In this document: positions 11,630-23,966 of the stretch, piece by piece
How positions within the stretch are numbered: position 1 is the stretch's first letter
Layout: each line of letters opens with the position of its first letter
Assembly (NCBI RefSeq): GCF_036785885.1
Contig: NC_092326.1
Location: 39,208,287 to 39,272,286 of the forward strand
Direction of reading: 5' to 3'
DNA length: 64,000 nt
DNA from: Coffea arabica
Taxonomy: Eukaryota > Streptophyta > Magnoliopsida > Gentianales > Rubiaceae
Made by a program: the position numbers and the translations under genes
Notes under the pieces: model-generated
Databases searched by the model: none
What the model saw: the letters and a program-made list of their open reading frames with translations, nothing else
What the model was told of the DNA's origin: nothing

Positions 11630-14600
11630 AAGTGATAAACTGATCACTTATCACTTAATGCAGAATACGCTAAAACGATAATATTTCAGTACTTAACCAT
11701 TAAGCAACTTAACTGATTCAAATTTCAAACTTCAATTTTATCAAATACAACCTAAGTTGGTTATTTTTTGTTGTGAAATAGATGGCTCCAAAAAGAAAGA
11801 AACCGTTGGTACAAAACAAAACATGGCTGGTGACACAACCAAACTGCTTATGTCAAAGCATGTGTGATGATGTGAAGTGGCCTACATTCTTCCATAGCAA
11901 TCAAATGTAATGGTCCAGGAATATCTCAACACTACACAAACATAATGAAGTGATTAGTTTTAAATCTATTTTGCGCGGTGAGATTGATGTTGTGGTAATA
12001 GGTGATTAATTAGAGGGTGATAGATTGTTATGATGACGATATACAGGAGGGTTGACGGGGTCATGAAAAATGGGGCATAGCTGTTAGGTGACTTTTCTTG
12101 AAATAAAAGGATTCGTTTTCACTTTTTTCAAGTTGGTTAGTTTATGATATCTTTATTAGGGTTTTGACCATATCTCTTCCCATCTCCTGCATGCCATTTG
12201 CCCAATGCTCGTTCCCTTTTTCCCTTTATCTTTTTCAAATGTTTAGAACTTTCCGAAAGTGAACGCTATAAGCCAAAACTTTATCTTCGTTTTTCTGTGT
12301 GGAAAACGGGAAGGATATCCTTTGCTTCCACACTCCAATGTGTGTTAGCTTGATTTGACTCTTAGTTCCGTGTGTATATTACGTGTACATTTTATGGTTT
12401 AAGTTTTTATACACCGTCAATGCAATATTTTTTTATACTAGCAACATGAAATATATGTCACATGTGTAAAAATTAAATTTCAAATTTAAAATAAGAATAT
12501 GTTATATGCAGTAACAACGGTTCGCTCATGTGTATACAGTTATGGTGCATCGAAAATTTACCCTTTCATTATTATTGACAATATCTTAGGCCATCTTTTA
12601 TACACGTACCATAAATTTGCGCTGATGTGACTAAAGTTTGTGTTCTTATGTTATCACTACAGCCACTCAGCACTTTTGAATTGATCAAAATTGGGAAGGG
12701 GGGGAAAAATGAAGAATGCAAGTTGGCATTCATTTGGTGAATGCGGCTAGTTTTGATTCTTGTGAGAATGTTGTTGTCTTTGACTTTCATGGTGCTTTCT
12801 TGTTCAACATACTTAGAGAAATAAAAATTGTAAAATGAATGCTTAGTGTCAATACTCATGGAAACAAGGATTTTGGCTAAGATGCCATGGATATCTCAGC
12901 CAGCTCCTTCAATGTAGTTGTCCCCTTCTAAATTTTTGTAAGGGGAATTAAATTTGATGAGTACTATAATATAATGTTATTCCTTGTATGATCTTGTACT
13001 CAAACCTGGGCTTTGGCTTTCAAAACATCAAAAAAAAAAAAACTTTTAAGAAAATTAGGTGGTTGTGGTGTGAATGTCTAATTTGGCAAAAAATTATGGA
13101 CTTTCAGCCTTTAGGTAACTTGAATGTGCAATTGGTGGGGTCCTATAACATTCATGAGCTTCAAGATCAAGAGGGGTAGTTTTAGTTATGCAGTTAAAAA
13201 TAGATGATGGATTTGCTTGTGTTAAATGGAGACAACAATTTCTGCCTTGTCTTTTTTTCCTCTTTATTGTCATTTCTCAATGTTGCTCTATCTTTTTTTT
13301 TTTTTTTTTTGGTTATGGGGACCCTCATCTTTTTTATTATTGAATAATTCCTATGTTTTTAGGCATATCTCCTATGGATGATACATTGAAATTTTCAGTA
13401 GCAAATTTTGTTGGCATAAAAAGGGAGAAAGGACAAGAACAAAATGACTAGATATGAAGATGGCATTGGACAATGGATGAGGCTAATCTTTGCGCAAAAA
13501 AAAAAAAAAAAAAGGAATGCCTGCATGGGGGACAATATAATGGAAGATCTTATCACTTGCCGTCTTTTAATTAGTTTTTTTTTTTTTTTGTTTCCAAAGG
13601 AAAGCTAAACATACTTATTACTTAATTACAAGACAATGTATGTAGATGAGGTGGGTAAAAGGGGCAAAATTTTGAAGACCATTCTTTAGTTTTCCTTTCT
13701 TTTCTTTCTACCTAATAAGATAAGATAAGTGGATGATAATGGAACTAATTTAATATCACACGATTTTTGGAAACTAATTGAATTCAGCTAGTTTGGTTTT
13801 GTTACCAAACAGCCAAACTATTTTTTCTTCAAAGTATGTAAAAGAAAGAGGAAAAAGAAATAGCAGGTTTGCTTTACCTTGACCTGCCCTCCAAATCTAG
13901 CAAAGTAGAAAATTGCATTTATATACCTAACTATATTACATATTAATTTGGTGATGTGCTGTTTACCATTATAAAGATAATTCAATACACAACATTAGTA
14001 TATATAGATATATACTAATTGCATTATTGCATACAAGTTCTTTCACATGTTTGACACAATAACATTTCACTAATATGGGCTTACACCAATAATTTGTCAG
14101 AATTTGAAATTTAATTTTTGCACACATATCATGAATGCAACGATGATACTGTATAAGCCGTCAGCGCAGGAAAGATTTACTCGTTAGTTTAATGTTTCAT
14201 GATTTAAATGAAGGTTTTTTTTTTTTTTTGGTACTGACACCTTGTATAATAGCTAGTATGACAGAAACTGAATTTAAACTGAAATATGAAATGTAAATTC
14301 AAACTGAATTTATATCACATACATTCGAAAATGTTAGCGTGACAGAAAAGATTAATCCTTTAAATAATTAAAAAATGGCTTTAGAGAATTGATTGCCAAA
14401 GTTTATGGTAAAACCAAAAGATTCATTAATCAACCCTCATTAACTTTAATTTAGACCTCTACTTTGCAACAAAACAGCAAACAAGTGAAAATTGATTATG
14501 CCATTGTGGCAGAAGGCAGAAACAGATTGATTAAAATACAGCACTGATTTTGGTGGGTAATAAATAGGTGTTGGGTTCAGAGCCGTGTAAATGCTCTCAA

Positions 14601-15017
14601 TTATTTCAATAATTTAACAGCATTAATTGGTAACTGCTCTCACGTTCTTCATAAATTCTAAACACAGCTTTTTCCTACCTTTGAGTTCCAAGGCAGTACC
14701 AACCGAAATGTTTTTTTTTTCTTCTTCTTTTTTTTTTTTAAAAAAAAAAACAATTTCATTGGTCTACTCTAAAATAAATGACTCGAATTTTCTTAAATGC
14801 TGCTTCAATGGCGCATAGATCCCCAAAGTTTGCAGGTGGCCCCCAGGCCACATTCTTCATTGACCACCATCCTAACCCTGGACTTTGAAAAGCATGATAA
14901 AGAAATGCTAGTACAGAGAACAGAAGAACAAAAAAAGTGAAAAATAAACAGAAGAAAAACAAAATTAAAAGAAAATAAAAGGTGTCAAGATAAAATTAAA
15001 CAGAAAAGAATAATTAG
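11630..15017. other. Intergenic, nothing recognised
   Basis: Contains many A/T homopolymers (for example near 13290, 13500, 13575, 14220 and 14710-14750) and short open frames. Minus-strand frames at 12572-12859 (95 codons) and 14756-14962 (68 codons, hydrophobic N-terminus) have no recognised domain and are not called as genes. Confidence 0.45.
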
Positions 15018-15369
15018 TACTCCCTCCCTTTTTTTATAACTCACGTTTAAAATTTTGCACATCAATTAAGAAAAATTTTTCATTGTTTAAATCTATACAC
15101 TACTTTCCTTTTATACCCTCATTAAATGTCCAATTCACTTATGTTTTCTCTCACTAGAATATTAAATTGTGCTGTTTTACTAGGCCAAAAGCAAAGAGAG
15201 AAGTAATAATTACTAGAAGTAGTAATTAAGAGCCCTGTATTGGTAAAGAGAGATAAAATGGTAAAATTGTGAAAAAATAATTAATGCTGCATGGGGATAA
15301 TACAACGACAGATAAAAGTACTTAAGAGCAAATTTCTTAAACGTCAGTAATAAAAAAAGGGAGGGAGTA
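15018..15369. mobile_element. Stowaway MITE with near-perfect TIRs
   Basis: The left end is TACTCCCTCCCTTTTTTTAT. The right end, reverse-complemented, reads TACTCCCTCCCTTTTTTTAT, with similarity continuing into a shared AC...ACGTTTA block. This long matching terminal repeat beside a TA dinucleotide is diagnostic of a Stowaway-type (Tc1/mariner) MITE. The 352 bp element has no coding capacity. It is the best preserved MITE of this family in the window and lies about 1 kb upstream of the CTP synthase promoter. Confidence 0.88.
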
Positions 15370-16398
15370 AAAAGGAGCAATTTTGGGAGTTGAAATTATC
15401 ACCCTACCCTTTCCCAAGAAAGAAAAGTGAAAAAGAAAAGTGAAAATTACAAGAAGACAAAAAGGAAGGCTACGTCTTTCTCTAACTCCTACCAGGATTC
15501 AATCTCCTGGATGGCAGGTTTGGAGTAGGGAAGGAATAGGGAATGGGGGGAAGTTGTTAATAATAATAATAATAATAATGACAAAGGCTACGTCTTTTTC
15601 TCTCTAGATTTTTTGTTTTATAGTTTTTAGGTAAATTCATGAATATGTATTTTTAATCAATATTTTTACTTAAAGAATGTTAATAGAATTCCCTTTTTTT
15701 TTTCATTAATAATGCCTCTTTTGATCCTGTGAATAAAAATTAAATTGCATTACAATCAATTCTTTTTTATTAAGTTGTAATTGAAATAAAGAGTACGAGC
15801 ATTCTTTATCATATCAAATAAGTAAAAAAAGTCAAGAATGGTGTTATTAATAAAACAAGGAGTGCCCTTGACTTTTGCTTCTTTCTTTGTTACCAATCTC
15901 TAATTTTATTTTAAATAAGCACTTCACTTTGCCTTATTTGGATTCCTGTTTTTTACAGAAAAATTCTTTTATATTTCACGTAAACACGCTTTCTAATTAC
16001 TTCTTTACTTTACATATATTAAATCATTACAGTATATTTTTGTATCAAAACTCCTAAAAATAACAATCGAAATGGGCTGATGACATGTGGATGTTGATTG
16101 TTTGAGTTGAAGCATGAGAACAGAGAAATTTCATCACTTGTAGAACTCTTGTTATTAATGTACAAATTTGACTCCCACGGTAAGGAAAGTTACCATCACT
16201 TCAAAAGTAAGGTGAAATCGGCCTTCCAAGTTTTTTAACTGCCAATTGTTACATGGGTCATTAAAAAATAAAACAAAATTCTAAAGTTAGAACATTTCAA
16301 ACAAATAAAAAGAAAAGAAAAAGAAAAAGGGCAAAAAGCCCATGGAAGCCTTTCCCTCTATTCGCAATTGCCATTTGCCCTGATACTTTTCAGCACAA
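15370..16398. other. Upstream region of CTP synthase gene
   Basis: No gene supported. Holds a (TAA)n microsatellite at about 15560-15580 and A-rich runs near 16260-16330. It is the likely distal promoter of the CTP synthase gene, but no specific cis-element is confidently assigned. Confidence 0.4.
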
Positions 16399-16404
16399 TA
16401 TAAA
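16399..16404 (+). promoter_or_regulatory. Candidate TATA box of CTP synthase gene
   Basis: TATAAA in the context CAATATAAAGCCGCC, followed about 40 bp later by a strongly CT-rich leader (16420-16540) typical of plant 5' UTRs. A transcript starting about 30 bp downstream would have a leader of about 480 nt. An alternative TATAAAT lies at 16758-16764 and would give a leader of about 130 nt. Confidence 0.5.
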
Positions 16405-16757
16405 GCCGCCATTACCTCCTCACTCGCAATCTCATTCATTCCTTCCTCCTCTTTACCTCCTTCCCTCTAACCCCTTTCCTCCTCTTTCCTTCCTCCTCCG
16501 TTTGCATTCTTTTCCCACTCTCTCTTTCTGCTTGTCTTTTCAAATCTTTTGAAAACAGAAAGTCCAGATTTTTTACAGGGTTTAGTGGCATACAAGATAA
16601 GGTTCAAATACTAAGACACCCCTTGTGAAAACAAATACACAACAGCTGTTGCTTTTCTTGTTACAAGGAAGAAGATAACAATCACTTATACTGCCAAGTT
16701 TGTGTCTTTTTTTGTTCCAAAAAACTAAGGTTCTTATTTTTTCCTCTTGTTTGTGTG

Positions 16758-16764
16758 TATAAAT
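16758..16764 (+). promoter_or_regulatory. Alternative TATA-like motif upstream of CTP synthase
   Basis: TATAAAT in GTGTATAAATATGTGG. If used, initiation near 16790 would exclude the upstream ATG at 16765 that otherwise opens a reading frame overlapping the CTP synthase start codon. Confidence 0.3.
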
Positions 16765-16998
16765 ATGTGGACACAGGCGTTGGTTTTGCATAAAGTTGGC
16801 ACCTTTATTGGAGAAGAAATTGATTTGTCATTGTTGTTGTTGTTTTTGAAGGGATTGAAGAGAAGGGGCTGTGTCTGTTTTGTTGGTTGTTTAGAAGAAA
16901 ACGAAAAGGGTAGCAATGAAGTACGTTTTGGTAACTGGAGGAGTGGTGAGTGGGCTGGGAAAAGGGGTGACTGCAAGCAGTATTGGGCTCATCCTTAA
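16765..16998 (+). other. Upstream ORF overlapping the CTP synthase start codon
   Basis: I found no ATG in the leader after the 16399 TATA box until this one at 16765. It opens a 77-codon frame that ends at 16998, past the CTP synthase ATG at 16916 and in a different frame. If the long leader is transcribed and unspliced, ribosomes reading this frame would bypass the main start, so it could repress translation. A downstream promoter or a leader intron would remove it. The encoded peptide is not recognised. Confidence 0.35.
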
Positions 16999-19900
16999 AG
17001 CTTGTGGGCTACGGGTCACTTCCATTAAGATTGGTATTTTTGCTTGCTCTTCTTCTCTCCTCCATTCAACCATTAAGTCTTTTCTATTGTCTTTTTTCTT
17101 TATAGGGCGTGGGGTGGGGGAAAGGAGGAGGAGGGGTGGGGGGGGGGGTTGATTTTTCGTGGCTTTGCCGCCCTGTATTATGTTTCTGCCCTGGTTTGGT
17201 GGAGGGAAGGAGAAAAAGAAAACGAAAAAGAAATGCCCAATGGGATTGCTATTTCTGCTTCATTGTTTGCACTTCTCCAATTTTTCTGGTGTTAGTGTTT
17301 CTGTTTTCATTGTGGAGCTATGGATCGGACTCAAAAAGGTTCTGACCTTTTTCGTTTTTTCTCTGTTTCTTTTTCCTATCAATTGACTTGTCCAAAAACA
17401 CATTTAAAGTTTTTTTTTGGTTCTCTGATATTGCACGTATTACTTCAGCACAGAAGACTTTGATAACAATTAATATTTTGTTGTATCAAGCCGCTAAATC
17501 TTTATTTCTGAGTAGCATAGAGGTTTTTTCTTTTTCTTCCTTTGCCAGTTATCTACATGGTCGAGAGTTAAAGCAGCAACTTCTCACTTTTTTTTTTCCC
17601 TTTCTACTCCTTTAATTTTTTGAAAATACATGTATGAATTATTTATACATGTATATATACATGTTAGTGTATGTATACCAAAAGTGTGATTATTTAAAGG
17701 GGCCATTTTTTTGTCCTTTTAAAGGTAAGTGAGGACACCTCAGATTGTTATCAACAACCAAAATGGTTATGACCTTTGCAATTTTTATTGAACCGTCGCT
17801 TGTGACCTGTGTGCTTATCGCCTCATAATTAAATCTCTTTATTCTGTACTATTTGGTTCCAGTAAAATGTCCCTTTCTTTCAATTTAAAAAAGATGAAAT
17901 GCCTATTTTAATTAGGATGGTAAACACCTTTATATATAAAAAAAAAATAATAAAATAAAACTTGCAGTACTCTGCTGAAGTAATTTGCATTAAGTTATTT
18001 ATCTTTAATAACAAGGTGAGCTGATGGAGCTGTCTAATTCTTATGGTTTCTTGTCTCCAGATCCTTATTTGAATACCGATGCCGGGACAATGTCACCCTT
18101 CGAGCATGGAGAAGTATTTGTCTTGGATGATGGTGGTGAGGTTAGTAGTAGATGTTTTGCCCTCCTTTTCTTTTAGTTATATGTTATTTAATCATGTCTA
18201 GCTAATGGAGAAGTTGATGGTGCTCCTACCAAGCCATCATATACTTATTATCATGTAGCTTGTGGCGATTAAAGTTGGCAATTCGCGGTGAAGAGTATTG
18301 TGGCTATCCACCTTTGAACTAGATGCAACAAACGGGATATTTTAGTTTGGTGCTGTATTGACACTGCATGTCCTGTTCTCCTGTTGGATCAAATTGTCTT
18401 GATGACAAAGAAATGGATGATTTCTTTAGCATTAAGCGGGAGATCAACGCTGTGCCTACTTTACATGTTACATTAGCTGGCAGTTTCTCTAATCTGGCAT
18501 GCAGTGTTTGTTATAAGTGGGTGGAGAGTCGGGTGATTACTGTGCTCTTAACAAAAAATAACAGGACTGTTCTTGTCTGAAGGTGGACCTGGACCTTGGA
18601 AACTACGAGCGCTTTCTGGATATCAAGTTGACCTGTGATAATAACATTACAACCGGAAAGATTTACCAGGCAATTACCTTCTGAATTGAGAGATATTGTT
18701 GTGTTAGTTTAATACTTGAAGTTATTGAGTATTGAGCTTTACTGTAATTGACTGATGATTATTTGCCGCTTCTTTCTTAACAGTCTGTCATTGATAAAGA
18801 AAGGAGGGGAGATTACTTGGGAAAAACTGTTCAGGTTGGTTACTGCTTCTGATTTTTTTTTTTTGGTCCACTTCAGAATCTCTTGTTTTACTCCACCTTC
18901 ATGTCCGGATACCTTTTGTTCAGGTTGTCCCTCACATTACAGATGCCATACAAGAGTGGATTGAACGTGTTGCAGCCATACCAGTTGATGGAATAGAGGG
19001 TCCAGCTGATGTTTGTGTAATTGAATTGGGTGGCACGATAGGTAGATTGTTATTGATGTCTTAATTGCGGCAGAAGAGTTTGTTCTACAATTGATTTCTT
19101 AAAGCAGGTCCTTTCATCATGCAGGAGACATAGAGTCTATGCCATTTATTGAAGCTCTTGGACAGTTTTCTTACCGTGTAGGTAAGATTTAGTATGCTAT
19201 TAGAACTTCGAAAAGGAGATTAGTAGGCTTTAGTTCAGAGGAGTTGGTGGTATTTAAACTTAATGTAACTGGCATTCTTTAATCATGTTTATTTGTCTCA
19301 GGAGCTGGCAACTTTTGCTTGGTACATGTGAGCCTTGTACCTGTTCTCAATGTTGTTGGCGAGCAGGTAAATTTTCTGAAGTAAATAATGACAGAATATA
19401 TCAAATTTTACTCTAAAAGTTAACGTTTTAATCATGATTTCTTGTTCAGAAAACGAAGCCAACTCAACACAGTGTTAGGGGCTTAAGGAGCCAGGGGCTT
19501 ATGCCAAATATTTTAGCTTGCCGCAGCACAAAGGTCTTGATCTCGAGCCCTCTTCCCTTTTTACCTTCACATGTGGCCCCTCTCCCTCTTCTCCTCTTAT
19601 TGAGTTTGCACATGCACTTCTTTTGCAGTATTAGACTTGATTTTAAAAATTTAGTGCATTTACAGGAACTTGAAGTACAAGTCAAAGACAAACTTTCCCA
19701 GTTTTGTCATGTTCCGGTAATATAGTAGAAGAATGTTTAAAAATCTGTGTCTATTTTAATTAAATTGCAATACTGTTTTTGCTGACTTCTTTGTTTTGTA
19801 TTTTTCAGTTTGAAAACATAATTACTCTTTACGATGTATCAAACATCTGGCATGTTCCTCTGCTTTTAAAAGTAAGTAGTTTTGGTGCATTTGATTCAAT

Positions 19901-22841
19901 AATAGCTATTATTACTGCTGTTAAATTTAAGGCTGAGATGTCTATTTTCTTCCTTCCCTTAGGACCAGAAGGCTCACGAGGCAATCTTGAAAGTTCTGGA
20001 CCTGAAAGGGTTTGTCTATTAAGCTCAAATCTTTTCCTTGTTTACCTTTTGTTAAGGAATTTGAGGTTGCTTATCTTTTTCTTTTTCTTTTTTCATAATA
20101 TTTGTCGTTTGCATTTTTTTTTTATCCTCTTGCATCATTCACTGACACTTGCAACATCCTGTTTTCTCAACAACAGTGTTGCATGTGAACCTGCTCTGGG
20201 GGAATGGACAGCTAGGGCCAAATTTTGTGACAAGTTGCATGAGCCGGTCTGTTTTTGGAGTGTCTTTTCTTCATCTTTTTTTCGTAATTTTTTCTATTGC
20301 ATGTTGGCTTTTCTGAGTGATTTACAATTGACTGTGCAGGTTAGGATTGCAATGGTTGGGAAGTATACTGGCCTTTCTGATTCTTACCTATCAGTACTAA
20401 AGGTAAAGTTATTCTATCAAAATCCTCTAGTGCAGCCACTATTATGAAGATTACATTTTATAGAATAAAAGGTCATTCTATAAAATGGCCTCGGTTGTGT
20501 AAAATTGATTCCAATTTTTTCCTGATACTTGCTGTTAGTTGAGGTAATGTCACATGCAATTTTTATGATGGTTGGATTGTGGATTAATTACTGTAAGTAT
20601 TTTTTTGGCTAATATGATGAATATCCATTTGCAGGCTCTTTTACATGCATCTGTTGCTTGCCGTAGAAAACTATATATCGATTGGGTTCCTGCCAGTGAC
20701 CTGGAAATTGCAACTGCTCAAGAGGTCAGTTTTCTATTTGGTTCTTTCTAATTTCCTTGCATCAAAGATTAACAGTTTTTTGTTGTCCAATTCACAGAAC
20801 CCTGATGCATATAGGAGTGCCTGGAGTCTGTTGAAGGTCTGTATGGATTTCACCTTTCAGATATCTATCACTGGATTCCCATCTGTTTTATGCAAACCTC
20901 TGAAGTCCTTCCTTTACAGGGTGCAGATGGTGTACTGGTTCCTGGAGGCTTTGGTGACAGAGGGGTGGAGGGTAAAATACTTGCTGCCAAGTATGCTCGT
21001 GAAAACCGGAAACCATATCTTGGGATATGCCTAGGAATGCAAACTGCCGTTATTGAATTTGCGCGATCTGTTCTTGGAATGCAAGATGCAAATAGCACAG
21101 AGTTTAATGCCCATACTAGAAATCCTTGTGTGATTTTTATGCCAGAGGTTTGGATTCTCTTACTGCTGATTTTAGGTGAATGCTAACCCATAATATGTCA
21201 ACTGTAGCTTGATTTGGTATTTATTTCCACATTCCATTTTTTTTTTCACAGGGTTCAAAAACCCATATGGGTGGTACTATGCGACTAGGATCAAGGAGGA
21301 CATATTTTCAGGTTAAGGATTGTAAATCAGCAAAATTGTGAGTTCTTCAATCTTTGCCCTTTCTTTAGCTAGAAGAAGACCAGAAATAGGACAAGCTTGC
21401 AAATCATTTCTTTGACCACTTGAGAGTTTTTGGATGCTCTGTTAACTTTGCCCATTAACTTTGATTTCGTATATCATTGCCAAGTCATTTCCAACCCGCT
21501 ATGTTAGAAGTCTCTTCTTGGCTACCTAATATGGCTGTCAAATCTAGTAGCCAGTGGATGGCAGTGAGTTTTAGCACACTTCTTACTTCCAAGCCTTGCG
21601 TGAAGACAAAAAAGAAACCTCAGTATGGATTTTGAAAAATTGTTCCCCTAGTTTGCTTTGAAAAGGCTTCTACTCTCAGGCGTTGTTTGCCATGATCATC
21701 ATATTCAATTCAAAATCTTCATCCAATATAGCAACATGGATAAGACAAATACTTTTAATTGCGAAGAGAGTCTAAGTTCATTTGTTGTCATAAATGCTGG
21801 ATTTGTATCATTGGATACTGAGTTATGATGGATAAAAGCGTGCCAATTTATCTTATTTACATTGTTTCAATGATAGATATGGCAATCGAAGCTTCGTTGA
21901 TGAAAGACATCGTCACAGATATGAGGTGTGTGCACATTCTATGCAACGAACTTTGCCATGATTTAGCATCTCTACATCTGTTTCTCTGGGTTTCTGTTCC
22001 ATGCCTAGAGGATCACCAGAGCTCCTTATGAATGCATAACTTTGTTCAATGCAGGTAAACCCTGAGATGGTGTCTCTCCTTGAAGATGCTGGCCTCTGCT
22101 TCACAGGGAAAGATGAAACTGGTCGTCGCATGGAGGTTGATCTCAATACTACTTTTAGTTGTTGCTATGATATGCTTCTGTTTACATTTATTTTTATGTT
22201 GATTTTTGGATATGCAGATCGTCGAGCTTTCACATCATCCTTATTTTATTGGTGTACAATTTCATCCAGAGTTTAAATCGAGGCCAGGAAAACCTTCTGC
22301 AGTTTTCTTAGGTGCGGTTCTTTTATGTAAAATTTCTCTTACATGAAGTACACAAAATAATACGGAATTCCTGGAGTTGAAACGGTATTGGCCTGTGGGA
22401 TGAATATTCTTTTTCTTAGTTTTGCTTCAGCTTTCCTGCCAAAAAAGGATTCACTTTTCTGTGGCGATTTTTATCTGATTTTCTGTTGATTTCCTGTTCA
22501 GTAGTATATTTGCTTTGTCAGTGATTAGAATGCTATTTTTGTTTTTACCATAATCTTTTCTAATTTGTCATGTAAGGTACAGGAATTGTTTCTTGCCGTC
22601 TTCAACATGAATCTCATTTCTCATGTTCCACTTTAATTATACTCTCTCTCCTTTTGAAACAGGACTAATTGCAGCAGCATCTGGGCAACTGGATGCCTGG
22701 CTGAAGAAGGGCACGGCAAAGCCTTGCGCACTGAGCAATGGTATACCAGCAATAAAACCACACCTTAATGGAACTCCAACTAAGCTAGTTAATGGGCCTT
22801 TAGATGGGATATATTACAATGGAAATGGTTTACATGTTTAA
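16916..22841 (+). CDS. CTPS: CTP synthase (glutamine-hydrolysing), complete, 21 exons
   Basis: Converts UTP to CTP with ATP and glutamine, the last step of pyrimidine nucleotide synthesis, in the cytosol. Exons: 16916-17033, 18061-18140, 18583-18669, 18784-18834, 18924-19041, 19125-19181, 19302-19366, 19450-19533, 19666-19716, 19809-19871, 19963-20009, 20177-20246, 20340-20402, 20635-20724, 20798-20836, 20920-21147, 21252-21337, 21877-21925, 22055-22135, 22218-22311, 22663-22841. They sum to 1800 nt: 599 aa plus TAA, the usual plant length. The synthetase domain starts with [17 protein letters not shown] (ATP-binding loop). The class I glutamine amidotransferase domain starts near residue 298, with nucleophile Cys398 in GICLGMQ and His525/Glu527 in GVQFHPEF. 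The ATG was chosen because MKYVLVTGG is the family N-terminus. All introns are GT-AG except intron 3 (18670-18783), which begins GC. The gene looks intact. Confidence 0.97.
18670..18783 (+). other. GC-AG intron (intron 3 of CTP synthase)
   Basis: Exon 3 ends at CAG (18669) and the intron opens GCAATTACC and closes AACAG (18783). The conserved protein continues in frame (TGKIYQ then [11 protein letters not shown]). No GT donor nearby would keep the frame and the conserved residues, so a non-canonical GC donor is the simplest reading. Confidence 0.85.
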
Positions 22842-23130
22842 ACCAGACTCAGTTTTGGTGCTATTTTTTTCCAGGACACATCTGATGTTTCTCCCTTTTT
22901 CTGTGGGTGTGATGTTATCAATTTTGCTGCTAGCTTATTGCAATTATTGGTATGTATAGAGATAGATGTTACACAGCTTCTCAGATTGACTCGACGGATA
23001 GGGGTAGAGCTGGATTCCGGTCTTTTTAAACGGAACAGCAATGCTTGTAGTTACAGCAAAATGCAGTTTGAAATGGGGTGGCGGGGATTTCATAATTAAT
23101 TCTGATGCTTCTAATTATCCTGTGAGAAAG
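22842..23130 (+). other. 3' UTR and downstream region of CTP synthase
   Basis: Follows the TAA of CTP synthase. Part of it (about 22915-23075) aligns with 56830-56990, downstream of the CTP synthase relic. This supports transcription-unit 3' UTR status and shared ancestry. The polyadenylation site cannot be fixed from sequence alone. Confidence 0.5.
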
Positions 23131-23694
23131 TCACATCAGGCACTTGTGTAGCAAGAAATTGTGGGTCGAGACTGGATCCTGATGATGATGTTTCAGCCTT
23201 TTTCTTTTAATGAGAGGTTGCTGTTTATGGCGTTCATATTTTCTGTTGATGTATGTCGAGTCACATCTCCAGAACAAGGGCATCAGTGTTATTATTATGA
23301 ACGAGCTACCTAACAGTGGCAGAGAATCTGAGAGTTTCAGCTTGAAAATTGATAATTTGCAATTAAATGTCTCTGTATATTCAGACCTAACTAAGACCAT
23401 GTCCAGCATACAATCTTTATGACTGCAATTCCATAAACGAATCATCAAAGTTGCCCTTGAGACGTTCTGTAGCTTCCTAACTAAAAGAGCAGAATATTTA
23501 TAAACCCGAGATTGACGTTCTTGGTCCAAACCTCCAGTTTTGGCATCATAAAATCGGCAAATGAGTGTGACAAATTCGATGGTCTTCACTTCCAAGGACC
23601 CAACTTTGATGGTGTCGTTCAAGTCTCTACTAATATAACATCTGCACGCATACCTCAAGTAATAAGGAAATTTGTAGACGCAGTTCTGTTGCAT
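23131..23694 (-). other. 187-codon open frame, unrecognised, convergent to CTP synthase
   Basis: An unbroken minus-strand frame starting ATG at 23694 and running toward the CTP synthase 3' end. It is longer than most chance frames in this AT-rich window. The predicted protein is basic at its C-terminal end (a KRKRLKHHHQ stretch), has scattered cysteines, and shows no domain I recognise, no signal peptide and no clear membrane segment. There is no obvious promoter or splice structure. It may be chance, a gene relic, or part of an unknown repeat; coding status is unproven. Confidence 0.2.
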
Positions 23695-23768
23695 GTGGTT
23701 GACATTATTGACATTGACATCAATGCACGAGGGAAGGGCTATTACTAAGTTGCCTCAATGAACATGGT

Positions 23769-23966
23769 ACTCCCTTTGTCCGGAAGGAAAAGATTATCGC
23801 TTTTCAAGAGGAGTGTTTTTTTATTAACAGTGAAGACAGTTTGGCCAATTTTACATTACTTTTCTACAATTATGCCCTTACGAAGCATATTCACTAGCAG
23901 AGAAATGTCCCGAGAATCGACATAACATGGGATCGGTTTGGTTGGTTCGTCTCAAGAATGCACATG
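23769..23966. mobile_element. Partial Stowaway-like MITE interrupted by the chromovirus
   Basis: Begins TACTCCCTTTGTCCGGAAGG, a Stowaway-type terminal repeat. No matching GGAGGGAGTA end is found before the left LTR of the chromovirus at 23967 or just beyond its right LTR at 29274. The right end is therefore lost or has diverged. Confidence 0.45.

Noticed and set aside
14756-14962. Minus-strand 68-codon frame with a hydrophobic N-terminus (possible small secreted peptide)
   Set aside because: The hydrophobic part derives from an A-rich low-complexity tract and there is no conserved motif or promoter.
16734-17152. Several overlapping frames on both strands around CTP synthase exon 1
   Set aside because: Shadows of exon 1 and the G-rich intron 1; only the uORF starting at 16765 merits mention.
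19779-20447. 222-codon plus-strand open frame
   Set aside because: It runs through CTP synthase exons 10-13 and their introns; the conserved protein is explained by the spliced gene.
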